A stretch of DNA of 53,642 bases from a virus. A program made the position numbers and the translations under genes. Shown here in pieces: positions 17,043 through 25,514 of this stretch; position 1 is the stretch's first letter; each line of letters opens with the position of its first letter. The notes below the pieces were generated by a model. The model saw only the letters and a list, made by a program, of their open reading frames with translations, was not told the origin of the DNA and did not search any database. The DNA lies in the IMG/VR virus record IMGVR_UViG_3300006921_004288, positions 1 through 53,642 of that record. One strand, written 5' to 3'.

Positions 17043-18077
17043 ATGGATTATAAAGATAGTTTAACCATATTAGTACCTTTATGGGGGAGATTTCCTGAAA
17101 CACTTAGAATGCTTAAACATATGTCAGATGTTAAAATGCCTTTTAAAATTTTACTTGCTGATGGTGGTGGGAATGACCATAAAGAAAAATTTAATAAAAA
17201 AAATTACCCTGATTTAAATTTAGAATATATTTCTTTTGGTCGTGATAATAATATTCATGATTTTATGGTTAAAATGAATAAATCCTGCCAAAAAATAGAT
17301 ACACCATTAACTATTATGGTAGATAATGATGATTTATTGTCTGTAGATGGGTTAATAAAAGGAATTAAATTTTTAAATAATAACCACGACTACACCAGCT
17401 ATAGAGGTGATGTACATTGTGTTTTCGGTGAAAAATCTATATACAAACAACCAACTAGAAGCGCTTCAACAGCTTTAGATAGATTTATATTTCCTAAAGA
17501 TGGGATAAACTCAGGTTGGCATGATATTGTTAGGACCTATACCCTCAAAACTTTTTTTGAAATTATGGATAACACTAAAACTAATGACTTACAGTTAGTT
17601 TTTTCTATTAATAGGTATTGGCATACATTATATGGTAAATCCTACAAAGATAATACTAGTCCTTTTTATTATCACATAGCTGGTAATAGTTTAGTTTGGG
17701 ATAAGGGTCTTTATTCACCAACCAGAAAATGGTTTGTTGATGGGGCTTTTGTAGACTCTATGGGTATTAATATTAGTATGGTTTACAATTTATTAAATAA
17801 GAAAAATGAATTGTCTGGTTTAGATGGTAGAGTTATCATAGCTAAAAGAATTTTGAGTCATTTGGCTGAATTAAATGGTATAGAATCAAAGGATTTTAAT
17901 ATTGTAGATAAAAAAATTGTCGAGTCCCTTGTGTCTTCGTATAATTATGATGAATTAGTTTTATCAACACTAGATAAACCAAATAAAAATACTACCTTTG
18001 TATTAAGTGGAACATTACCAGAAATTTCATTAGATTATGGTAGAGATAAAATAAAAATATTAGAACTATTAGGGTGA
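17043..18077 (+). CDS. GT2-like glycosyltransferase
   Basis: A 344-residue GT-A enzyme. It opens LTILVPLWGRFPETLRML, as GT2 enzymes do, and has MVDNDDLLS (DND at 94-96) as the metal/nucleotide site. An unusual long second half contains FIFPKDGINSGWHD and KWFVDGAFVDSMG, with no membrane segment. Its stop overlaps the GTG of the aminotransferase by 4 bases. The sugar transferred is unknown. Confidence 0.78.
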   Translation: MDYKDSLTILVPLWGRFPETLRMLKHMSDVKMPFKILLADGGGNDHKEKFNKKNYPDLNLEYISFGRDNNIHDFMVKMNKSCQKIDTPLTIMVDNDDLLSVDGLIKGIKFLNNNHDYTSYRGDVHCVFGEKSIYKQPTRSASTALDRFIFPKDGINSGWHDIVRTYTLKTFFEIMDNTKTNDLQLVFSINRYWHTLYGKSYKDNTSPFYYHIAGNSLVWDKGLYSPTRKWFVDGAFVDSMGINISMVYNLLNKKNELSGLDGRVIIAKRILSHLAELNGIESKDFNIVDKKIVESLVSSYNYDELVLSTLDKPNKNTTFVLSGTLPEISLDYGRDKIKILELLG

Positions 18078-19021
18078 TAAATTTATTTAATATAGAAAAT
18101 TATAATATAGATACCTCAAAATTTAGTCACTATTTACATGGCTCAATAGTTAGTGAATTTGAGTCTAACTTTTGTGAGTATGTTGGGGCAAAATATGCGT
18201 GTTCTGTTAATAGTGCTACGAACGCAATATTTTTAGCTTTATTAAATAAAAATCAACACGTAATAGTTCCTAGTATGATACCCCCAGTAGTGTGTAATGC
18301 TATATTAACTTCTGGAAATAAGTTAGATTTTAATGATAATACTGATTGGGTCGGTGATTCTTACATTCTTCATGAATTTGATGATTACAAGATTATTGAT
18401 TCTGCACAAAAAGTAGATTGTAATCAATTTAAAAACGAAGCAAATGACGAAGATTTAATGATATTTAGTTTTTACCCTACTAAACCTATAGGTAGTTCTG
18501 ATGGGGGTATAATTGTATCAAATGATTATGATAAGATACGGTGGTTTAAAGAAGCTACTATGAATGGTATGACATATGCACATAATAACTGGGATAGGAC
18601 TATCAAATTTCCAGGTTATAAAATGTACATGAATTCTATTCAATGTCATATAGCAAATGAAAATTTAAAATTATTGGATTTTAAAAAAATGAAACTTAGT
18701 TCTATTAGAAAAAAATATAATAAGGCTTTTGGTTATGATAATACTTCTGACCATTTATATAGGATTGAGGTGGATAATCGTGATGAGTTTATTGATAACA
18801 TGAAATCTAGTGGTATTATTTGTGGTGTACACTATGACGCTTTACACGAGGTAAAAGCCTACCGTGAATCTACTAGTAGGCCGTATAATGTTACAGATAA
18901 AATATGTAAAAATACTTCAACTGTAGCTAAAAAAACAGTTAGTATACCTTTTCATGAAAAATTAGATTATGATGATAGTGTGAATTACATTATAGAAAAG
19001 GTAAATAGATATAGGAAATGA
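18074..19021 (+). CDS. DegT/DnrJ/EryC1-type PLP aminotransferase
   Basis: A 315-residue sugar aminotransferase. ACSVNSATNAIFLALL is the cofactor phosphate loop, and FSFYPTKPIGSSDGG holds the PLP lysine at Lys137. It transfers an amino group to a 3- or 4-keto nucleotide sugar, so it could complete a pathway started by the FdtA-like isomerase at 13515-13931. The gene uses GTG at 18074, overlapping the preceding stop; the next in-frame ATG would remove the cofactor loop. The enzyme is somewhat shorter than the usual 370-400 residues. Confidence 0.82.
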   Translation: MINLFNIENYNIDTSKFSHYLHGSIVSEFESNFCEYVGAKYACSVNSATNAIFLALLNKNQHVIVPSMIPPVVCNAILTSGNKLDFNDNTDWVGDSYILHEFDDYKIIDSAQKVDCNQFKNEANDEDLMIFSFYPTKPIGSSDGGIIVSNDYDKIRWFKEATMNGMTYAHNNWDRTIKFPGYKMYMNSIQCHIANENLKLLDFKKMKLSSIRKKYNKAFGYDNTSDHLYRIEVDNRDEFIDNMKSSGIICGVHYDALHEVKAYRESTSRPYNVTDKICKNTSTVAKKTVSIPFHEKLDYDDSVNYIIEKVNRYRK

Positions 19022-19992
19022 AAACAGCTTTAATTACGGGAATTAACGGGCAAGATGGCTCTTATTTAGCTGAATTACTACTAGATAAAGGGTATGAGGT
19101 TTGGGGTATACTAAAGCGTAATTCTGTTTCTGAAAATCAAACAGCTAGAATTCCTGACAACGTATTTAAAAGATTAAACTTGGTTTATGGTGACTTACTA
19201 GATATGTCATCTTTATTACAAGTCTTACAAAAATCTAATCCTGATGAGGTATATAATTTAGCTGCTCAGTCTCATGTTAGAATTAGTTTTGACCAACCGG
19301 TTTACACGTCACAAGTTACTGGGTTAGGAACTCTTAACCTATTAGAAGCTATTAGATTAACCAACCAAAACATAAAAGTTTATCAAGCAAGTAGTTCAGA
19401 GATGTTTGGAAATAATGTAGATAGTGATGGTTACCAGAGAGAAACCACATCTATGAATCCAGTGTCCCCGTATGGGTGTGCAAAAGTATTTTCCTACAAC
19501 ATATGTAGAAATTATAGAAATTCTTATGGTATGTTTATTTCTAATGGCATATTATTTAATCACGAATCTCCTAGAAGAGGTACTAATTTTGTTACCAATA
19601 AAGTGGCAAAAGAAGCTGTTAAAATAAAATTAGGTTTATCGAATGAATTAAAACTTGGTAATTTAAATGCTAGTAGGGATTGGGGTCATGCAAAAGACTA
19701 TGTTGAGGCTATGTGGTTAATTTTACAACATAACAAATCTGATGATTTTGTATGTTCTACAGGTGTATCACATACAGTTAAGGATTTAGTAGAGTACGTA
19801 TTTCAATCCTTGGAGTTGGACTGGAAAGATTATGTCGTTCAAGATAAAAAATATTTAAGACCTGAGGAACTTGAGCATCTTAAAGGTGACTGTTCAAAAA
19901 TAAAAACTGAATTAGGTTGGTCACATAATTATAATTTTCAGTCTATGATGGATGAAATGATTGAGTATTGGTTAGAATATTATGAACAATAA
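19018..19992 (+). CDS. gmd: GDP-mannose 4,6-dehydratase
   Basis: It converts GDP-mannose to GDP-4-keto-6-deoxymannose. The NADP motif is ALITGINGQDGSYLAELL. YNLAAQSHVRISFDQP and YQASSSEMFG are classic Gmd stretches, and SPYGCAKVFSYN supplies YxxxK. NHESPRRGTNFV also matches Gmd. At 324 residues it is about 40-50 shorter than E. coli Gmd, mostly in the C-terminal part. The next gene is the fucose synthase, overlapping by 11 bases, so both steps of GDP-L-fucose synthesis are encoded together. Confidence 0.93.
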   Translation: MKTALITGINGQDGSYLAELLLDKGYEVWGILKRNSVSENQTARIPDNVFKRLNLVYGDLLDMSSLLQVLQKSNPDEVYNLAAQSHVRISFDQPVYTSQVTGLGTLNLLEAIRLTNQNIKVYQASSSEMFGNNVDSDGYQRETTSMNPVSPYGCAKVFSYNICRNYRNSYGMFISNGILFNHESPRRGTNFVTNKVAKEAVKIKLGLSNELKLGNLNASRDWGHAKDYVEAMWLILQHNKSDDFVCSTGVSHTVKDLVEYVFQSLELDWKDYVVQDKKYLRPEELEHLKGDCSKIKTELGWSHNYNFQSMMDEMIEYWLEYYEQ

Positions 19993-20896
19993 ACCTAAAA
20001 CTTTAATTACTGGGGGTAGTGGTTTAGTTGGGTCCGCTATTGGTGGTGTGAAAATGAAAGTTAGTAGTAACTTTGATTTACGAAATTCGACTATTACTGA
20101 TAAATTATTTAAAGATATTGAGCCTAAAAATGTTATTCATTGTGCGGCTAAAGTAGGTGGATTAGGAGGGAACATGAATATGAAAGGTGAATTTTTTTAT
20201 GATAACATAATGATTAATACAAATGTTATAGAATCTTGTAGAAAATACAACATAGAAAAACTAGTGTGTTTTTTATCTACTTGTGTATTTCCCGACAATG
20301 TCGAATACCCATTAACTGAAAAAAAGATTCATTTGGGTGAACCCCACCATTCTAATTATCCGTATGCTTACGCTAAAAGAATGGCGGAAATACAAATTAG
20401 AGCTTATAGAGAACAATATGACTTAAATTACGTATGTGTTATTCCAACTAATATATATGGACCAAATGACAATTTTAATTTAGATAATGGGCATGTTATA
20501 CCTTCACTTATCCATAAATGTTATTTAGCAAAACAAAGTAACAAACCATTTAACGTTTGGGGTAGTGGGAAACCTTTAAGAGAATTTATATATTCTAAAG
20601 ATGTTGCTAAATTAACTGAGTGGGTATTAGATAATTATGATGAAAAAGAACCTATAATTTTATCTACCTCAGAAGAAGTTTCAATTAAGGAAGTGGTTAA
20701 TATGATTGTAAAACATATGTCTTTCGAAGGGGATGTTATATGGGAAGATGATAAACCAGATGGTCAATTTAGAAAACCTAGTGACAATAGTAAATTATTA
20801 TCTTATTTACCAGATTTTAAATTTACTAGTTTAGATGATGGTCTAAAAGAAACTATAGAGTGGTTTGTTGATAATTATGAAAGCTGTAGAAAATAA
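19982..20896 (+). CDS. fcl: GDP-L-fucose synthase
   Basis: A 304-residue SDR that epimerises and reduces GDP-4-keto-6-deoxymannose to GDP-L-fucose. TLITGGSGLVGSAI binds NADPH. HCAAKVGGLGGNM is the characteristic Fcl loop, LSTCVFPD places the catalytic Ser and Cys, and YPYAYAKRMAE the Tyr/Lys pair. GSGKPLREFIYSKD also is diagnostic. Length is close to E. coli WcaG (321). It completes the pathway begun by Gmd and is the last gene of the island; 18 bases separate it from phoH. Confidence 0.93.
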   Translation: MNNKPKTLITGGSGLVGSAIGGVKMKVSSNFDLRNSTITDKLFKDIEPKNVIHCAAKVGGLGGNMNMKGEFFYDNIMINTNVIESCRKYNIEKLVCFLSTCVFPDNVEYPLTEKKIHLGEPHHSNYPYAYAKRMAEIQIRAYREQYDLNYVCVIPTNIYGPNDNFNLDNGHVIPSLIHKCYLAKQSNKPFNVWGSGKPLREFIYSKDVAKLTEWVLDNYDEKEPIILSTSEEVSIKEVVNMIVKHMSFEGDVIWEDDKPDGQFRKPSDNSKLLSYLPDFKFTSLDDGLKETIEWFVDNYESCRK

Positions 20897-20914
20897 AGAT
20901 TTTAAATATTAATA

Positions 20915-21658
20915 ATGGGAAGAAGAAGTAAAAAATTAAGTAGGGAAGAACAAATGGAGGTAGAAGAATGGATTTACCAAAATAATACCGAAGAAAAAAG
21001 ACTTTCGGACACTATGACTATTAGTGTTAAGTGTAAAACTGAAAATCAAAAAGCCCTAGTCAATGCTATAAAAGAAAAAGAAGTTGTTATTTGTTCTGGT
21101 CCGGCTGGTACAGGTAAAACTTATTTAGCGTGTGCGGAAGCACTAAAACTAATCAAACGTTATGCTAAATATAAAAAAATTGTAATTGTAAAATCTGTAA
21201 CCACATTAAAGAATGAGGAAATTGGGTTTCTTAAAGGTGGTTTAAGAGAAAAAATGGAACCCTTTATGTTTTCATTTGTACATAATTTTGAGAAGTTGGT
21301 GGGACAAACTATCACCTCTAGACTTAGGGAATTAAAAACTATAGAAGAATTACCTATTGCTTATATGAGAGGTATTAATTTAGATAGGTCTATTATTATT
21401 ATTGATGAAGCTCAAAATATATCACAAGAAAATATAAGGACTATTATGACAAGATTAGGTAAAGATTCAAAAATGATATTCTTAGGTGATGAGAGACAAC
21501 AAGATTCTAAAGGTGGTAATGGTTTAACCTTTTTAATGGACCATTTTCAACATATCGAAGAAATTGGGTGTGTCCAATTTAATAAATCTGACGTTGTTAG
21601 AAATCCTTTAATAGCAAAAATAGAAAGGGTTTTTGATTCTTTACAAAAGAATAAATAA
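20915..21658 (+). CDS. phoH: PhoH-family ATPase
   Basis: A 247-residue P-loop NTPase. Walker A is SGPAGTGKT (61-69), Walker B IIIIDEAQN, and FLGDERQQD is the sensor region typical of PhoH. PhoH proteins are very common in marine phages; their role is uncertain, with proposals of phosphate stress and RNA-linked ATPase activity. The first 40 residues are a charged extension. It separates the glycan island from the transcription-factor and structural genes. Confidence 0.92.
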   Translation: MGRRSKKLSREEQMEVEEWIYQNNTEEKRLSDTMTISVKCKTENQKALVNAIKEKEVVICSGPAGTGKTYLACAEALKLIKRYAKYKKIVIVKSVTTLKNEEIGFLKGGLREKMEPFMFSFVHNFEKLVGQTITSRLRELKTIEELPIAYMRGINLDRSIIIIDEAQNISQENIRTIMTRLGKDSKMIFLGDERQQDSKGGNGLTFLMDHFQHIEEIGCVQFNKSDVVRNPLIAKIERVFDSLQKNK

Positions 21659-21673
21659 TAGTTAGTTTTGAGT

Positions 21674-22252
21674 ATGATAATTAGTGTTACTATAAATGAT
21701 GTTTTAAGAGATATTTTATCTAGGTTTGAGGATGTTTACAACAAATATCACGAAGAAGGGGTAAAATCTAGTGTTTTAACACCGGATTTATTAGAGTACA
21801 CACATTTTAAAACTTCTGATGAATTATATGAATTTATGTATGAAGAATCACCTATGGAAATATTTGGTCAGGCTAAGGAGGTAGCTAGTAATGTTATGAC
21901 TCACTTGAAGTCCTTGTATAAGGAGATGCCTAAAAACTATAAATTAAGAATTGTGGGGGATGATTTAGGTAGAGCTAAGTCTTCTACTTTGTGGTTTTTA
22001 GCTAAATATGGGTGTTCTTGTGATGAGATATCTTTTTACAATACAGAAACAGTAGAAGAAATGTGGGTAAAAACAGATTTATTTATAACTGCTGATGTTG
22101 ACTTAATAGAGTCTAAACCGGAAAATAAAGAATTAATAATCGTAGATAAAGTTTACAATAAAGATTTAGTTTGTAATCTACGTATAAAAACAATAAAAGA
22201 AATTGAGTCGTTTGAAAACATATATGGAGAACATAAGCAAATTGAGGCTTAG
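21674..22252 (+). CDS. Degenerate HAD-like protein
   Basis: A 192-residue protein that looks like a HAD-superfamily 5'-nucleotidase which lost catalytic residues. The start ISVTINDVLRDIL aligns with the usual DxDGVLRD motif I, but both aspartates are replaced (Thr and Asn). The later LFITADVDLIESKPE and LIIVDKVYN match the IDD..LL..P and DRPYN region. The Thr/Lys segment between them reads GDDLGRAKSSTLWFLAKYG. Start chosen: ATG 21674 rather than TTG 21668. It may be a regulatory or structural pseudoenzyme. It overlaps the next gene by 29 bases. Confidence 0.5.
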   Translation: MIISVTINDVLRDILSRFEDVYNKYHEEGVKSSVLTPDLLEYTHFKTSDELYEFMYEESPMEIFGQAKEVASNVMTHLKSLYKEMPKNYKLRIVGDDLGRAKSSTLWFLAKYGCSCDEISFYNTETVEEMWVKTDLFITADVDLIESKPENKELIIVDKVYNKDLVCNLRIKTIKEIESFENIYGEHKQIEA

Positions 22253-22538
22253 AGTTGGTGACGAAGTTTTATACTATGATGTGGATGAATTCATGTCTAA
22301 TATAACTTACACACCAATAGAAAAGATGACCGGTGACACCTCAATAGAATATCAAAATACCGATATAATGTTGCCTAAGTTTGAATTTTTTAAGGTTATG
22401 ATTGACACCACTTGTAATGTTATAGAGGATGTCGATGATAATCTGGGGGTATTGTCATTAAATAAGATGTCGGTATCCTATAAGTTGGCCTTAAACACTT
22501 TAATAAAATATAAAATAATTAAAAAAAACAATAAATAA
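22224..22538 (+). CDS. Hypothetical protein
   Basis: A 104-residue protein starting MENISKLRLRVGDEVLYYDV. The ATG at 22224 was chosen over a TTG at 22203 that extends further into the preceding gene. It is mixed alpha/beta with a basic C-terminus (LIKYKIIKKNNK); no motif or membrane segment was recognised. It overlaps the HAD-like gene by 29 bases and shares one base with the following glycosyltransferase start. This suggests translational coupling. Function unknown. Confidence 0.5.
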   Translation: MENISKLRLRVGDEVLYYDVDEFMSNITYTPIEKMTGDTSIEYQNTDIMLPKFEFFKVMIDTTCNVIEDVDDNLGVLSLNKMSVSYKLALNTLIKYKIIKKNNK

Positions 22539-23596
22539 TGGAACAATTACAACAATTAGAAAATGCCTTGACCAAGCTAAAGAATAAAGAGTCAAAAATC
22601 TATTTTTTAACACAAGATACCAATGGTAATGCTGCAGCATCAGTCAATACGAATTATCAATATGTTAAACATCTTAATGAAGCTGGGTATAACGCTTACA
22701 TATTACATGAAAAAAGTGACTATAAAGGTGTTAGTTCTTGGTTAGATGAAGAGTATGTGAATTTACCTCACGCAAATATAGAGGGTGGTGAATTAAAAGT
22801 AGGTCCACAAGATTTTGTGGTTATACCTGAAATCTTTGGTCATGTGTTAGAACAATTAATGAACATGCCTTGTACGAAAATAATTTTATCACAATGTTAT
22901 GACTACACACTAGAAACTCTAAATCCTGGTTTTGGTTGGGCTAACTATAATGTAACTAAATGCATAACAACAAGTGAGACTCAGGCTGAATACCTTAAAA
23001 AGTTATTCCCTTCTGTTGAGTATAGTGTGATTACACCAACTATTCCAGAATATTTTAAAGACTCTGAAAAACCTAAACGACCTGTTATAGGTGTCCATAC
23101 TAGGGACCAACGAGAAACAATGAAACTAATTAAAGGATTTTATTTAGCACACCCACAATTTAAATGGGTAACCTTTAAAGATTTAAGGGGATTATCTAGA
23201 AAAGATTTTGCTGTGGCTTTAAGTGAATGTTGTGTTAGTGTGTGGGTAGATAGAATTAGTAGTTATGGTACCTTCCCTCTTGAGTCTATGATGTGTAAAA
23301 CCCCTGTTATTGGTGTACTCCCTATGATGAAACCAGAGTGGTTAACCAATGATAATGGTATTTGGGCTTTTGATGAGTCTAAGTTGATTGAGGTGTTAAG
23401 TACTTATATGAAAAACTGGTTGGAGGATTCTCTCCCTAATACCTTATATGAAAAAATGGAAGAAACAGTTAAATCATTACCTAAAAATTCTGAACGTGAT
23501 GGGATTGTTAGTTACTTTGATAAATTACTTGCTGATAAAGCAGTTGAGTTGGAGACTTCCCTAAATAAAGTTAAACCTGTAGAGGCAAATATTTAA
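22538..23596 (+). CDS. GT-B (GT4-like) glycosyltransferase
   Basis: A 352-residue protein with a GT-B layout. IYFLTQDTNGNAAASVNTNY begins the N-terminal Rossmann half. IGVHTRDQRETMKLIKGF and SVWVDRISSYGTFPLESMMC make up the C-terminal half with the E-x-7-E type nucleotide-sugar site, followed by KTPVIGVLP. It is outside the main island, between PhoH and the sigma factor, together with the next gene. Both may therefore belong to the virion-assembly part of the genome, for instance glycosylating a structural protein (inference). Confidence 0.75.
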   Translation: MEQLQQLENALTKLKNKESKIYFLTQDTNGNAAASVNTNYQYVKHLNEAGYNAYILHEKSDYKGVSSWLDEEYVNLPHANIEGGELKVGPQDFVVIPEIFGHVLEQLMNMPCTKIILSQCYDYTLETLNPGFGWANYNVTKCITTSETQAEYLKKLFPSVEYSVITPTIPEYFKDSEKPKRPVIGVHTRDQRETMKLIKGFYLAHPQFKWVTFKDLRGLSRKDFAVALSECCVSVWVDRISSYGTFPLESMMCKTPVIGVLPMMKPEWLTNDNGIWAFDESKLIEVLSTYMKNWLEDSLPNTLYEKMEETVKSLPKNSERDGIVSYFDKLLADKAVELETSLNKVKPVEANI

Positions 23597-23600
23597 TATT

Positions 23601-24398
23601 ATGAAAAATGAAAATGTAAGTGTAATTTTACCAGTACATGACGTATCTGGTGATTTTGATATGTGGTTCAAAAAAGCCATAAGAAGTGTAGAACAATCTG
23701 TAGTTAAACCAACTACTTTACTTGTTGTTTGTGCGGATAATAAAGATGTTAAAAGTTATATGGAATCTTGGGAAAGGCCAACAGATTTAGATGTATCTAT
23801 AATTTATAATACTGATAAGACTGATTATTGTGGTCAAGTAAATTATGGTGTAGAGAATTGTGAGACTGAATATTTTTCTATTTTAGAGTTTGACGACGAG
23901 TATTCTAATATTTGGTTTAAAAACTTTCAAGAATATGTTAATCATTATCCTGATGTTGATATTTTCCTTCCTTTGGTAGTTGATACTGACCAACAAGGGC
24001 AGTTTTTAGGGTTTACAAATGAAGCTTTATGGGCTATGGGATTCTCTGAAGAACAAGGATATCTTGATAATAATACGTTATTAAGATTCCAAAATTTTCA
24101 AGTTAGTGGGTTTATTATGAGAAAAGAAAAGTTCGATGAGATTGGTGGTATGAAACCTTCTATGAAATTAACGTTTAACTACGAATTTTTACTTAGAGCA
24201 ACATATAATGACACCACTATAATGACCATCCCTAAAGTAGGTTATAAACATACTAATCAAAGGGACAACTCTTTATTTTGGGGGTATAAAAACTCACAGG
24301 ATTCCCTTTTGAGTCCTGAGGAAGCTAAATTTTGGGTGGATACAGCTAAAAAAGAATATTTCTTTACCACCGATAGAGAGGTTTCTTTTAACTCATAA
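23601..24398 (+). CDS. GT2-like glycosyltransferase
   Basis: A 265-residue GT-A enzyme. NVSVILPVHDVSGDFDMWF is the GT2 opening, ILEFDDEYSN gives the metal/nucleotide acidic motif (DDE near residue 96), and SGFIMRKEKFDEIGGM is a typical acceptor-side motif. KHTNQRDNS near the end holds basic residues. It follows the GT-B gene by 4 bases, and the pair is likely to work on one product. The next gene, the late sigma factor, starts 6 bases further. Confidence 0.8.
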   Translation: MKNENVSVILPVHDVSGDFDMWFKKAIRSVEQSVVKPTTLLVVCADNKDVKSYMESWERPTDLDVSIIYNTDKTDYCGQVNYGVENCETEYFSILEFDDEYSNIWFKNFQEYVNHYPDVDIFLPLVVDTDQQGQFLGFTNEALWAMGFSEEQGYLDNNTLLRFQNFQVSGFIMRKEKFDEIGGMKPSMKLTFNYEFLLRATYNDTTIMTIPKVGYKHTNQRDNSLFWGYKNSQDSLLSPEEAKFWVDTAKKEYFFTTDREVSFNS

Positions 24399-24404
24399 AG
24401 TATA

Positions 24405-25106
24405 ATGGGACGAAAACCTTTAACTAAACAATATTTTGGACCACCTCAAGAGCAAGCTGTTAGAATATTTTTAACAGCTACTACTTGGGATGAAAAGAAT
24501 ATGGTTTATAATGAATTCCTTAGGGACCCACTTATTAAAATGATAGATAGTATTATACGTAGGTATAAACTCTATAGACCTAATATGGAATTTAGTGATA
24601 TACACACCGATACACTATCCTTTTTGGTGACTAAAATGGAAAAATTTAAACCGGCTAAAGGAAAAAAAGCTTATTCTTATTTTGGTACTATTTGTAAAAA
24701 TTATTTGATGGGTCAAATAATGAAAGATAATCGAGATAAAAATAGAAAAATATCATATGAAGATATATCCTATAGTTTAGAACAAAAAGAAGAATATTCA
24801 TACACAATTTTTGACGGTGACCTTGAGATAGATACGGTTATGAAAGCTTTAATAAGGGAATTGAAGACTTTTACTACTGAAAATAGATTAAATGTTAATG
24901 AAGAAAAAATAGGTTATTGTTTAATTGATGTTTTTGAGAATTATGAGACCATTTTTATTGCCGGAAAAGGAAATAAGTTTAACAAGAACATAATACTTTA
25001 CCAATTAAGAGAAATGAGCGGTTTAACTACTAAAGAGATTCGTTCCGCTCTAAAACCATTTAAAGCTTTATATAAAGAAATAGTTGAGAAGTTGGTGAAC
25101 ATATAA
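24405..25106 (+). CDS. gp55: Late transcription sigma factor, gp55-like
   Basis: A 233-residue T4 gp55-like sigma factor that would direct host RNA polymerase to late promoters. MEFSDIHTDTLSFLVTKM and FKPAKGKKAYSYFGTICKNY match the sigma region-2-like core of gp55 proteins, followed by the basic QIMKDNRDKNRK. T4 gp55 is 185 residues and ends with a sliding-clamp binding tail; the C-terminus here (KEIVEKLVNI) has no clear clamp motif. T4 late promoters are TATAAATA. In this window a related but reversed box (TATTTAT) precedes many late genes. Confidence 0.78.
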   Translation: MGRKPLTKQYFGPPQEQAVRIFLTATTWDEKNMVYNEFLRDPLIKMIDSIIRRYKLYRPNMEFSDIHTDTLSFLVTKMEKFKPAKGKKAYSYFGTICKNYLMGQIMKDNRDKNRKISYEDISYSLEQKEEYSYTIFDGDLEIDTVMKALIRELKTFTTENRLNVNEEKIGYCLIDVFENYETIFIAGKGNKFNKNIILYQLREMSGLTTKEIRSALKPFKALYKEIVEKLVNI

Positions 25107-25109
25107 ATA
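25102..25109 (+). promoter_or_regulatory. TATAAATA, match to the T4 late-promoter consensus
   Basis: TATAAATA at 25102-25109 overlaps the sigma factor's stop codon and lies 21 bases before the ATG at 25131. It is an exact copy of the T4 late promoter in the gene's direction. It is the only clear one upstream of a plus-strand gene found by eye, so it may be chance in AT-rich DNA. Confidence 0.3.
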
Positions 25110-25119
25110 GATAATTAGA

Positions 25120-25127
25120 TATTTATT
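25120..25127 (+). promoter_or_regulatory. TATTTAT box, candidate late promoter
   Basis: TATTTATT lies 3 bases before the ATG at 25131. It belongs to the recurrent box found upstream of twelve genes. With so short a spacing, a transcript would start near the ATG. Confidence 0.4.
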
Positions 25128-25130
25128 ATT

Positions 25131-25514
25131 ATGCCAAGACCTAAAAGAAAACAAATAAATTTAACCAACGAAAGTGCTTTAAGTTTAATGCAAGAAATTT
25201 ATAATGAATGTGTTGAGCAACGTAGTACCGCGATACGTATTCAAAATAAGATGATTGGGTTTATGAAAGAAGCTGGTGATATGGCTTTGATTGGACCCGT
25301 ATTAAAAGAACAACAAAAGATTATAGATTCTGCTATAGACAAAAAATTACAATTATCTAAACTAATGGCAACTATTATGAGTAAGAATAATGAAGGTAAA
25401 AATATAAATTCTGTTCTTGATGGTGATGTTAGAGAAACTCTAACTGAATTACTTAGTGATATAAATAAAGACACTAAGAATGATGGCGATAATAGTTTAG
25501 AATATAAAATGTAA
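25131..25514 (+). CDS. Small helical phage protein, unknown
   Basis: A 127-residue, mainly helical protein. It begins with a basic PRPKRKQINL stretch and then a run of amphipathic helices (ESALSLMQEIYNECVEQ, KEQQKIIDSAIDKKLQL). The shape could fit a small terminase subunit or a small packaging or baseplate chaperone; none was recognised with certainty. It is preceded by a TATTTATT box and its last base is shared with the next gene's ATG, so it heads a late structural unit. Confidence 0.6.
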   Translation: MPRPKRKQINLTNESALSLMQEIYNECVEQRSTAIRIQNKMIGFMKEAGDMALIGPVLKEQQKIIDSAIDKKLQLSKLMATIMSKNNEGKNINSVLDGDVRETLTELLSDINKDTKNDGDNSLEYKM

